Assembly: GCA_003573635.1 (NCBI GenBank)
Contig: QUTJ01031144.1
Coordinates: 1 to 10,040, forward strand
Length of the DNA: 10,040 nucleotides
From: Goniomonas avonlea
Lineage: Eukaryota; Cryptophyceae; Goniomonadida; Goniomonadaceae
Direction: 5' to 3'
Numbering within the stretch: position 1 is the first letter of the stretch; each line of letters opens with the position of its first letter. Shown here piece by piece: positions 1 to 8,826 of this stretch. Made by a program: the position numbers and the translations under genes. The notes under the pieces are model-generated. The model ran no database searches. It saw only the letters and a list, made by a program, of their open reading frames with translations, and was not told the DNA's origin.

Positions 1-112
1 AGAGGGGGAGGGGGGGGCGACAGGGGGCGCGAGAGAGACAGATACGCAGAGAGCGAGAAGAGAAAAAGAAGAAGAAAGTAGACGAGGAAGATAACAAGAG
101 GGCTCCGGAGCT
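1..112. repeat. purine-rich (GA/G) low-complexity tract
   Basis: Almost every base on the plus strand is A or G, with GGGGG runs followed by GAGAGA and AAGAAGAAG stretches. This is a strand-asymmetric polypurine tract typical of eukaryotic microsatellite DNA. No coding signal is visible. Confidence 0.85.
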
Positions 113-732
113 GGCTGAGCGTGTGTTGTGCTGTTGCACAAAGAGAATGACCTTCTGTGCGGTCTGTGACCTACTGTGCAGTCTGTGCGCTAGTCGGGTG
201 TGTGTGTGTGTGAGTGAGTGTGTGCGTGCTAATCGGGGGTGTGCGTGTGCGTGCAAAATAGAGCGGAACCTGCAATGCGCAGCCTGTGCGGCAGCGGCCG
301 TGGCTGCATTATGCGCGGTGGCCATTGCTCGAGGTCGCGCGTTCTGGAGACCATTGACGGGCTGGCAAGAGGCGACGCCGAGCCAGAGACAATGCCCGGT
401 GACTGCGCTCTCTGCGGAGGGGTTACCTTCCGAGTTGATCCTCTGCGGGATGGGTGTGGGGGGGGGGGGCTACTTCCAAGCGTGTCTCTCCAAGAACTTT
501 TCGCACCTTGGACAAACAAAATGAATCTGGGCATTGAATGCACACACAACACACACACACACACACACTACACGTGACGCCATCTTATCGTGTGACTTGA
601 GTCGGAGGTAACAAATGGATTTTCTCTGTGTCTATTTGTTATTTGGATCTCACAAGTCTGTTGTCCGCCTGCTGTATGCGCTTGAATCGAAGTCTAACTG
701 ACAAGGCAGGATGTCAGACCACACTCTACAGC
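113..732. other. region without a supported gene; GT and CA microsatellites
   Basis: This stretch holds a GT-rich run near 199–256, a run of 12 G at 458–469 and a CA run near 540–568. Open frames of 110–130 codons exist on both strands (for example 123–524 and 239–577 plus, 229–564 minus). They overlap each other, are compositionally skewed by the GT/CA/G runs and show no recognisable domain. Small exons hidden here, including further exons of the minus-strand gene that begins at 2984, cannot be excluded. Confidence 0.5.
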
Positions 733-2984
733 CTAGCATAATATACCATTGGAAACAGCTAAATTTGTGGAAGGTCGTGGCCTCCACACTAGACGAAAGA
801 GGCGTTGTGAGCCGCACGCTTCCTGGAGACCAGTCCTAATCTTGGGTTGTGTGTGTGACGCACGGTAACTGGCGTTCGAGTTCTGGGGCGGTGACTCGAG
901 GGCGTGCGCGGCGTGCCCCGAGACGGGATGCGTTTCGATGGCGAGGAGGGAGGGAGAACCACAGGCGCAGGCTGCCCGCTGCGGGTAGGCGGCGGAGGCG
1001 CCCAGAAGGAGTTGGCGCGGCAGTCGGGGGCGTGCCACGCAGTGGGCACCCAGTGCGAAGTGAGCGCCCCGGTGCCAAGCTCACCAAACCCTGAACACCC
1101 TGTCGCAACGTGATTTTCTGGCACAGGCTGGTACTGAGGTGCTTGCGTGCCCACTGCACGTCTCCACGAGGAGCGGGTGGGTCCCAGGAAATTCACCTTG
1201 GCAGGCTCGTCCGGCCGTTGGTGAGGACACGTTGATACGCAATACATCGCACGCTCCAGCTGGTGTGCGCACGCAAGCGCTCACGGTGGTCGAGGTTGAG
1301 TGTGATCACGGTGATCGAGGTTGAGTGTGATCACGGTGGTCGAGGTTGAGTGTGAGCAAGCACGAGCAGGCGCACGAACCTGAAGAGAGAACGCGGCCGT
1401 CGAGGGTGACAAAGGCCGTGTGGCCTGTGCCACAGGACACGCTGCGAACCCCAACGCCGGGCGGAAGCAAAACCTGTCCGGGCGGAAGTTCGTCAGCCGC
1501 CAATCTCTCTCCTGGCGGTCCGTGTTAGAGACTAACACGAGAGGAAGCGTGTGTGTGTGCAGTACGGTGATACTTGCTACGAGTTATTGTGTTGCCGAGA
1601 ACGGCGTTTGTGGTCTGCGCATTGCGTCATGGCGTTCTCGGGACAACGCAGTGAGGACCATGAAGTCTTTGTTTTTCACCGTTGGAAGCCGTATGCTGAA
1701 AATAGAGCATAGTCGTCGTGGTCGTTATGTGTACCTACCGTCGGGGCCCACACGCCCACGCCCGAGGGCGCCCGCACCGGGAGCACCCCAGCTGATTGCC
1801 TTTGTCTGCCCCCAGCTTGCATAAATCTTCCACATTGATTCGCTCCTGCCAAATGCAGGTCACTCGTGCAACTAGGACGAGAGCATGACGAATTACTCGC
1901 CCGCTCGCCGATGCCCGCCCAGTATTCTGCACAGACCAATCGCAACGTGATCAACCGTGTCTTTCCCGATTACGAACTGTTTGCCCACCCCTCTCTGTCT
2001 CAAAGTTGTTGCCCCCAGACTGTCACTCACACGCACACACGCACGCACGCACAAGTACCTGTCATCGCGGTCTGCCCATTTCAAGCCGACAGCGTCGCAG
2101 TGAAGAGACCAGAGTCGGTCAGACCGAGCAAGTTTTGCCAAGGCCTTGCTCCCAACCGCCAGCCGACAGATACTGGCGTTGGCCCCGACAAGCCATAGGA
2201 GTCGCCAGCACCCGTCGTCGTTCGGTTGGAACTGTAAGGCTTCCAGCAACAAGGAAAAAGATAAGGAGAATGCTTGAGCAGCTCCCTGAGTTCTGGGTCG
2301 TGAGAGCGGAGTGGTTGGTGGGGAGAAATACGACTCTGTGCCTCGACTGGACGACGGAGGGCGCTGGCAATGCTCTGGAGTGTCAACTTTGGATCTTGTG
2401 GCAACTGGAGACGCAAGGACAAGGTCGTCCTCAATCGCTTCGTCGTCAGTGCTCTCGTCTTCCGCGCTGTCTTCCCGAGCCATCGCCTTAAGATGAGCAT
2501 GGCGTAGGCTTCGCTGCTCAAGTTTCTTTTTTTGAATCCGCTTCGCCACAGCTACTGCACTCTCTGCTGCCCCGGACGAGTTTGACTGTGGCTCAACATT
2601 GTTTTCAGCTGGTTCAATAGCAGGTTTGAGAGCTAGTGTGCTGTTAACAAGGTTCCAATTTGCAGCGTTCGTTTGATCATCGGTGAAATCTGCTCTCCGC
2701 AGTTGCTCACTCCGCACAAAGATCTGGAGTGAGTCCACGTCTGAACTCCAACCAAGTTTTGTCACAGCAGGCAGCGTTTCAACCATTTTCGGATTCCATG
2801 GGGGGCGGGCAGCCCACTTCGCGCGCTCTTTTGCCCTCCGTGTTTCTTCAGTTTCTGAATCTTTTCGCACCCGATTGTCTTCAAAAACCAGCCACTCTTC
2901 TGTCTCCACCTGGTAATCAGGAAGCTTACCCACGGCAGCTTTGGCAATCTTTTTCGTTGGTGAGCCACTGGGTGCTGTTGTCAT
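733..2984 (-). CDS. spliced F-box-like / RCC1-repeat protein (3' end tentative)
   Basis: Predicted intracellular protein, probably a ubiquitin-ligase substrate adaptor (F-box) or another RCC1 propeller protein. Proposed exons on the minus strand: 2984–2059, 1845–1739, 1511–1380, and one starting at 1099. The frame is kept across all three joins and the three acceptors all read CAG. Exon 1 gives 308 codons: a charged N-terminal region, an acidic stretch near residues 171–187 (EDSAEDESTDDEAIEDD), then an F-box-like segment at about 240–300 ending in SDRLWSLHC. After splicing, the chain continues WKIYASWGQ, AISWGAPGAGALGRG, then VRSVSCGTGHTAFVTLDG, then GCSGFGELGTG. These are the WG.nG.LG and vscG..Ht..lT..G signatures of RCC1 blades. 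Beyond about 1041 the frame is unresolved. A further blade-like stretch (RAACACGSPSLLAI, from 978) and ACGSQRLFRLV lie in a frame that stops at 733–735. Only two to four blades of the usual seven are seen, so it is short or continues in undetected exons. The first ATG has G at −3. RCC1 is secure; the F-box is moderate. Confidence 0.7.
1282..1356. repeat. three tandem copies of a 25-bp unit, inside an intron
   Basis: Copies at 1282–1306, 1307–1331 and 1332–1356 all begin CACGGTGRTCGAGG. Copy 2 differs from copy 1 by one substitution, and copy 3 differs at its last base. Each internal junction forms the 8-bp palindrome GTGATCAC. The array lies within the proposed third intron (1379–1100) of the minus-strand RCC1 gene. 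Confidence 0.9.
2025..2052. repeat. CA/CGCA microsatellite in intron 1 of the minus-strand gene
   Basis: A run of CACA followed by GCACGCACGCAC sits just inside the proposed donor (minus strand, GT at 2058–2057) of the F-box/RCC1 gene. Reading through it adds a spurious C-terminus rich in Cys, Val and Arg, which supports splicing here. Confidence 0.75.
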
Positions 2985-3203
2985 CTCAAAACGTTCAGAG
3001 GACTTTCAAGAAGCTCTCAAGAAAGTCTCTGCATGAGAATCAACGTTTGTAGCTCTATCGTATTCATCTACTGTAGTCGAGAGTCGAGACTATTAAAAGT
3101 CTGGTTTTATTAGTCTACATGTTGTATATACAGCTCTGCCGTTGCTCGATAATAAACTTCGAAGGCTTCTTGATCGCTGACACCTATCCGACTCTGCGCT
3201 ACC
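2985..3203. promoter_or_regulatory. divergent intergenic promoter region
   Basis: This 219-bp gap separates two head-to-head start codons (minus ATG at 2984, plus ATG at 3204), so it must carry the promoters and 5' UTRs of both genes. Visible elements are a tandem GTCGAGA (3076–3082 and 3083–3089), an inverted repeat AGACT/AGTCT with a 6-base AT loop (3087–3102), flanking GTAG (3073–3076) and CTAC (3115–3118), and a TATATA at 3125–3130, about 75 bases before the plus-strand start codon. The assignment is positional; no transcription start is demonstrated. Confidence 0.55.
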
Positions 3204-6200
3204 ATGTTTCGTCTCCTTCTGCTTGGTGCTCTGGCAGCAACCATTGCGGCCGAAAACGTCATGTATGTCGCACAAGGGGGAACTGTCAACTCATGCACGG
3301 ATATTAACAATCCATGCGACTCGCTGGCGACAGCTGTCAATGCCGGTCAAGGTCTCAGTCGCGACATCATCGTTTTTCCTGGAGTATACTCTGGTTCCAA
3401 GAACGTTGGCTTAACGTTGCCTACCTACATCACAGCCATTCAAGGGAAAGATCCGAATAATGCCACGATATTTGATGCTCAGGGTGCTTCGCGCATTTTC
3501 AACATCGACGCATCAGCGACCATCAAGATCAGCGACATAACTTTCCGGAACGGACATACCACAGATAGCAACGGTGGTGGCGCCCTTCTTGTCGGCACAG
3601 CATCAAATATTATCATCTCCGGTTGCATCTTTAACAGTGCGTTCCCACGAGCCTTGTGTGTTCGGTCTTGTTTACTTGCAACCCAGAAAACGATGCCGAA
3701 CATAACGGCGGTGCCGTGTCGATCCTCGATGGCAGTACTGTTAATATCTCGAAGTGCAACATGACGAGCAACACTGCTTCTGGTGGTGGTGCCGTTTCCA
3801 TGCTCGGAAACAACAATAATCTGAACATCGCCGATTCCTTCTTTGTGTCCAACACTGCGGAGACTCAGTCCTCAAATGGAGGCGCTGTCGAGTTTGGGAG
3901 GTGTGCCATCGCCTGTTGTTTTAAAAACCGGTCGTTCTCATGTGCAACATCACAGTGGTACACTGACCCTGACGAACGACTACTTCCAAAACAACCGAGC
4001 TTCCGCCACCGCATCCAAAGCCGTTGGTGGGGCGGTTCATGTCAGTGCCGCTGCTGCTCTGAGTGTAACAGCCTGCACCTTTCTCAACAACGCCGCTACC
4101 GCGTCTGCCTTTGGTCTCATTGTTTCTGGTGGTGCCATCGCCATCGATGATGCCGCGACCTCTGTCTCCATTACCGGATCCACCTTCACTGGCAACACAG
4201 CTGTCGAGGGAGGTGCCATCAGCACACTCACAGTCATGACTCTTTCAGGCAGTACCTTCACCAGCAACTCAGTGTCTTCGAAGCAGTCCGGCCATGGTGG
4301 TGGCGCGATCAGCGTGAACGTCGCTGGTTCGACGACGATCACCAGCTGCAGCTTCAACAAAAACACGGCTCAGGTATTTTCGTGTCTGTGTCTCGAGCTG
4401 TCATCGACAGGGAAGGAAAGTGATAGATTTTTTGCGTACTTAGGAGACGACTGAGTAGCTCAAAGGTTCGCAACTTTCGACTGCTCGTGCTCTTACGTGT
4501 GTGACATATCTGTGAGTTAAGGCAGTGGTCAACTGGGAGCCCAACTTCTCACTACCAAGGACCAAAGTCTATAATATAACTCAAAAAAACGCGTCGAAAC
4601 ATGCTTTACCAGGGCAGCGGTGGCGCGATTTTTCTGCAATTGGGCACTGTGTCGATCTCCGGACCGAGTTGTTCCTTTATCGGCAATCAAGTGTCAACCG
4701 TGACTTTCCTCGATGGTGGAGGCGCCCTGGCTTCAAGCCCCGGGCCGGACACGTGGTTCGATGTGACCGGCTGTGAGTTTATCTCCAACGTCGCCACCGG
4801 CTCGCCCCAGCAGGTACTGGGAATTTTCGAGAAGATCGTGGGTGGTTTGATGTCTGAGCGCGCGAAAGCGGGTTGTACATTGAATTTTGACACCCGCACG
4901 TCGTTTATCCTTTTTTTTGAAAATCTTGCAACATTTTCCTCGCCCCCCGCATGCCAACTGACTCACGCGGTGCAGGCGGCTGCGGGAGGCGCCATCAATG
5001 TCCAAAACCCTGTGTCGGGCCCCTCGCACGGTTTTGCCGGCTGCGTTTTTACCTCAAATGTTGCGAACAACGGCGTGGGTGGCGCTGTGTACACCAACGG
5101 CATTAACTCCTTCCTGAACAACTGTGTGTTCACCAACAACAGGGCGACGGGCTCGCAGCAAGGTGGCGGCGGTGCCGTTCTGGCGACTGGCGGGTGTGTG
5201 GTTTTCTCTCTCTCCCTCGCCCTATGGTTATCGCCTCTCTCCATTCACCACACACACACACACACAAACAACCTGTCACGCATTCCCCCCGCCGATGTCT
5301 CTCTGTCAAGAAGATCTCAACACGTATCGAGACGATTGTGTATCTGTCTGTACCCACGCACCGCATTAACGGATGCTCCGCAGCACACTTAGCGTGATGG
5401 GTTCCGGCTTTAGCAACAACGCTGTGACTGGACCTTACGGGGGCGGGGCCGTGTATGTGGCCAACGTGCCGTTCCTCGAGTGCGTCTGTTGATGAGCCCT
5501 AGTCTAGCAGTGAGAGAGGCGACCGAACTAGCTCAGTGCTTCTAGGACACCGATTGATTTGATTGATCCGTGCGATTAGATGTGTGTGTGCGCGTGGTGC
5601 GGTGTGCTGCCGTGTGCTGCACGGTGGTGTGTTGCGGCTCGAGCGTTGCGGTATGAGGGCTGTGTTTCTGTGTAGTACTGCGGTCTGTTGCGGTGTGCCA
5701 GTCAACCCTAACTCTCGCGTAGTGTGCAGGGTGCGGGCTTCAGTGGCAACAGTGCCATGGACGGTGGGGCTGTGTTCATTGATTCTAGCGACTCCAGCTT
5801 CCTGGGGGTGCGTCTCGCTGCTACATGGGAAATCCTGAACGTGGTTCCTTGAGAGTATTCACTGCATCTGCTAATCTTATCGGAGAGTATTCACTGCATC
5901 TGCTAATCTTATCCGAAGAGAACTTGGCGGACAGACGCTCAGTCACGCGAGCCATCGAAGTGCTGTTGTTCGCCATGATGTCACATGAGGCTCTCTGGTT
6001 GTGTGGCTTGCTGGTGAATTCAGGCGCCGCCTGGTTCTGGCCTGAGTAACCAAATCCTCGCAGTGCATCTTCAACAGCAACAAGGCAGTGTCCAGCGGCG
6101 GCGCCATTGCCAGCAATGGCGAGTCTTTGACAGTGACAAACGGCAACTTCACTAGTAACGCTGTCAGCTCTCCTTCCACCAATGCCATGGGTGGAGCCAT

Positions 6201-8148
6201 CTCCATGTCGTCTCCGGTGAGTGCGCCCCGCGCCCAGCTGACTTACCTCAACCTCGAGGCCTCAGAGGTCCCGATTGCTCACAGACACAAGATTAACCCC
6301 CAGATCCCTCACGGTTTGCTTATCTATCTCTCAGTCATCGCCATATCCCCTCCACAACATATGCACACCGCCAACGAAAAAGTTTTTTAAAATAAAATAA
6401 GGACGCCACAAAATACTCATGTTCATCCGGCAGCAAACCGAGCAGGGCAACCTGACTGTGACCGCCGTTGTGTTCACCAGCAACGCCGCTACCTCGTCTG
6501 ACGCCAGTAAGTCACGCACCCCCTCTCCCCGTTCCCGCTCCTTCTCCTTCTCCTGTCTCACGTTCCTGCAACGCTGTTTCCTCCACTATGGCCAGTCCGA
6601 CGCGCACTCTCGCTCTCCTTCTCGTTTCCCCTTCCGCTTCTCCTGCCCTCTCTCTCCTCTCTCTACGCTGGTCACCCGCACCCACGCTCCTCTTTTCCTC
6701 CTTGCCCGGCCTCTCCTTCTGCTTCCTCTCCTTGCGCTGTGTTGTGACAAGTTACCCCACAGCGGCGTCTGGCGGTGCAATTTCCTCAGTCTTGACCTAC
6801 GTCGCGATCCGGGGATGCGCTTTTTCATCCAACACTGTGACTGGTTCTTCCGGTGCCAATGGAGGGGCCGTGGCAATCACGGGGGGCACGCAAGTCAACC
6901 TGTGAGTTCGCTCTCTCACCACCCCAACTTTGTGTTGCCCTCGCATTGAAGACCTGCCTTTCTGCATTGCCTCCCGCAGTGTCGGTATGTGTCTGGTAGA
7001 AGCAGAAGCAGAGATGCACTTGCTCAGTCACCCACTCAAGCAATGGCAACATGTGCTCAACCTCGCCGACTCCCGCAGTGGTCCATGTTCACCCTCACAT
7101 GCTCCCCTCTCATGCTCTATCCCTCACCCATTGGCTCGGGCTCCGACGGCTCACCCGCTCATGCACACAATGGCCGCGTATGCCCGCCCTCCGCTCACCT
7201 CTCCTCCAGCCTCAACTCCTGCGGCTTCAATTCCAATGACGCTAAGGTGGACGGAGATAACGCGCCCCTCGGCGGGGCCGTCTACGGCTCTGGCACCACT
7301 GTCCAAGTGCGTTTTTCCTTTCGGGCTCCAAGTTCCGTTTAGATGCCTGCCCTTCGGAGAAGCTGCTCAGAAGTTTGTCCCCTCCCTCGCCCTTGTCCTT
7401 GAAGCTGATCTCCTCCTTCCTCCCGTCTCCTTTTCCCTCTCCTATCTCTCGTTTTGCCTTTCGCCGTCCCGCCTCCTTGCCTCTTCACGTCTCTCCTCTT
7501 TCTGATTCTCCTCCAAGCACGCAGCTGCTCACGTCCGATCCTCGTTCACTAACAAACGCCTTCAGCTCTACGGTTCCTCCACCCTGCAGGACAACATGGT
7601 CAACGATTGCGTTTCGAGCCATTCGGACCAGACAAGCGGGGTTGCAATCGCCCCAAGCGTCACGTGAGTCACGTGTCTGTAGCGCCGTACCCCATCTGCT
7701 TAGCTCTCCCTCACATTTCACCTCAGGGTTGCATCATCCTGCGCTGTTTCGTCATGCAACTGCGATTTCTGCGTTGCTCAATCCTCTTGCTCTTACGGAA
7801 AGAAAACCTGCGGCGACACTGCGTCCCACCCGGATTTTTACAAGTACGTGAGAGTCGTGGTTTTCGACCATCGTTATTGCTGTCCGCCACAGAGAGAAGG
7901 GAGAACCGGGAACGTAGTTCATGTGCTTCAACGTAACCCCCCCCCCGTGCAGGGAGTGCACGCCTGCAGCGCAGGGAGGCGGCTGCGATGTGTTCCACAC
8001 CGGCGACGAGTGCGAGAAGATTTCCCCCGGGGGTGGTGCCATCATTGCCTTCATCATCATTGGTGTGTTTGCAGCAGCAGGCGGTGGCTTCTTTCTCTGG
8101 CGTCGACGACGTGCTGGCGGCTCCGGCGCCCAAGCCCTGCTCGCCTAG
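3204..8148 (+). CDS. Pmp-like beta-helix type I surface protein, 14 exons
   Basis: Predicted plasma-membrane protein with a large extracellular right-handed beta-helix, probably for adhesion or recognition (inferred). Exons: 3204–3636, 3687–3900, 3956–4373, 4613–4813, 4976–5193, 5384–5483, 5730–5807, 6064–6216, 6446–6506, 6763–6901, 7210–7306, 7566–7663, 7727–7843, 7953–8148. They total 2523 nt, giving 840 residues plus TAG. All 13 introns (50–308 nt) are GT–AG, and every acceptor is CAG. The start has good context (ACCATG) and opens a signal peptide, residues 1–16 (MFRLLLLGALAATIAA). A beta-helix entry follows (DIIVFPGVYSG, IFDAQGASRIFNI). From about 113 to 720 there are 20 GGA[I/V/L] motifs alternating with 18 FxxN motifs, the hallmark of the chlamydial polymorphic membrane protein repeat. 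Residues 742–796 carry nine cysteines. The membrane span is about 805–825 (AIIAFIIIGVF, FFLW), followed by RRRR and an 11-residue tail. There is no autotransporter barrel, unlike bacterial Pmps. The GGA/FxxN repeat occurs in several protist proteins; no specific orthologue is recognised. Confidence 0.9.
5194..5383 (+). other. intron 5 of the Pmp-like gene, with CA microsatellite
   Basis: The 190-bp intron starts GTGTGTGG and ends CCGCAG. It holds a CT-rich stretch and a (CA)n run near 5249–5267. Splicing joins GG to C to restore a Gly codon, and the coil continues as GTLSVMGSGFSNN. Confidence 0.85.
5851..5914 (+). repeat. tandem duplication of a 32-bp unit in intron 7
   Basis: Copies at 5851–5882 and 5883–5914 both begin GAGAGTATTCACTGCATC and differ only at the last base (G or C). 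They lie in the 256-bp intron 5808–6063 of the Pmp-like gene. The near identity points to a recent duplication, or to an assembly artefact. Confidence 0.95.
6507..6762 (+). other. intron 9 of the Pmp-like gene, strongly pyrimidine-rich
   Basis: The 256-bp intron has a consensus donor (GTAAGT) and ends CCCCACAG. Almost the whole length is C/T on the coding strand, far beyond a normal polypyrimidine tract. An open frame runs through it by composition but breaks the GGA/FxxN pattern, whereas splicing gives SSDATASGGAIS. Confidence 0.85.
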
Positions 8149-8482
8149 AGCATGCACCGTGTGTCAGACCGCGCGACAGCGGGTGTTTAGCGTCACACAA
8201 AGTCAGCTGTCCGGTTCGGTCCCTTGGTCGTGCCAGGAGCCGTGCGCGGCCCTGCCCTGTTTCGGCCTGTCTGCCCTACTAGAGTGTGTCTGTGTGATGA
8301 CCTGTTTTATACAACCTGATTCCCTCCGTTGGATTTGACGATGTCTGATCTGGGGTTTTTGTTGATACGCGCAACATGTCACTCAATTAATGCTAAGGAC
8401 CTGAATTACTTCCCAGCAAGTTCAATCATCTTATGTTCTCATCTGTCGCACCCATTCAGCGAGGGAGGATGACGATCGTGTA
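8149..8482. other. 3' flank / probable 3' UTR of the Pmp-like gene
   Basis: No canonical AATAAA is visible in this stretch. AT-richer segments begin near 8306. There is no recognisable coding or RNA feature. The cleavage and polyadenylation site cannot be placed from sequence alone. Confidence 0.4.
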
Positions 8483-8791
8483 ATGCACCAGCTCCTGACC
8501 AAACGAAGCAAGCGAACAAACGTGTCAACCACAGATTCAGAGGTTGGTGCCATGGTCACGCATAACCTCGAGCTCGCAAAATGCAGATGCAACCAGTTGT
8601 ACAAATTGCAGCCGCCCGAGGCGCGACTCGACATAGCTCCCAGGGGCGAGGTGCTGGAAATTGCTCTGATGAAAAGCGCAAGTCCCTCCGAGCGATGGCA
8701 TCGGTGTCGTTGCATCAAAGAGGTCGTTGCAACGTTCAACCCGGCCTGTCTGGTTGCCGCCGCCAGCATCGTTGTGTCAGATTTCCTGTAA
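8483..8791 (+). CDS. hypothetical small ORF (102 codons), doubtful
   Basis: An open frame from ATG at 8483 to a stop at 8789–8791 would encode a basic N-terminus (LLTKRSKRTN) followed by a mixed chain ending in VAAASIVVSDFL. No domain, signal peptide or splice support is recognised, and an equally long frame exists on the opposite strand (8431–8769). The stretch may simply be non-coding DNA, or a relic, between the Pmp-like gene and the tRNA. Confidence 0.15.
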   Translation: MHQLLTKRSKRTNVSTTDSEVGAMVTHNLELAKCRCNQLYKLQPPEARLDIAPRGEVLEIALMKSASPSERWHRCRCIKEVVATFNPACLVAAASIVVSDFL

Positions 8792-8826
8792 TTTCCAAAT
8801 GCAAAGCACTGAAGGTATCGAGTGAC

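Noticed and set aside
123-577. Overlapping 110–133-codon frames on both strands
   Set aside because: They arise in GT/CA/G-rich sequence, overlap one another and contain Cys/Val/His-Thr runs from microsatellites, with no domain.
1100-1260. An exon starting after CACCAG near 1261 (AGACDVLRINVSSPTAG)
   Set aside because: It keeps an open frame but destroys RCC1 spacing. Joining 1380 directly to 1099 gives VLSSGCSGFGELGTG.
1694-1739. A 45-bp intron ending CTATTTTCAG, with an exon continuing from 1693
   Set aside because: It leads to stops in the usable phases or to a stretch with no RCC1 pattern. Splicing from 1739 to 1511 gives GPDGERLAADELPPG and correct blade spacing.
1893-2058. C-terminal extension of exon 1 (to 363 codons) through the CA microsatellite
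   Set aside because: The extension is encoded by GCGT repeats, whereas the AG|GTACTTG donor at 2058 joins in frame to WKIYASWG and the RCC1 motifs.
3204-3764. A 186-codon protein reading straight from the start codon
   Set aside because: After 3636 it leaves the GGA/FxxN pattern. Removing the 50-bp intron 3637–3686 restores FNKNDAEHNGGAVSI.
6419-7505. Long plus-strand frames running through introns 9–11
   Set aside because: They are Ser/Pro/Leu-rich readings of pyrimidine-rich introns. The spliced frame keeps the repeat pattern.
3204-8148. Bacterial (chlamydial) contamination carrying a Pmp gene
   Set aside because: Thirteen GT–AG introns with uniform CAG acceptors, no autotransporter barrel, a type I membrane anchor, and eukaryotic neighbours (RCC1 gene, SINEs) argue for a nuclear gene.
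8431-8769. Minus-strand 112-codon frame
   Set aside because: No recognisable domain or support, and it mirrors an equally unsupported plus-strand frame.
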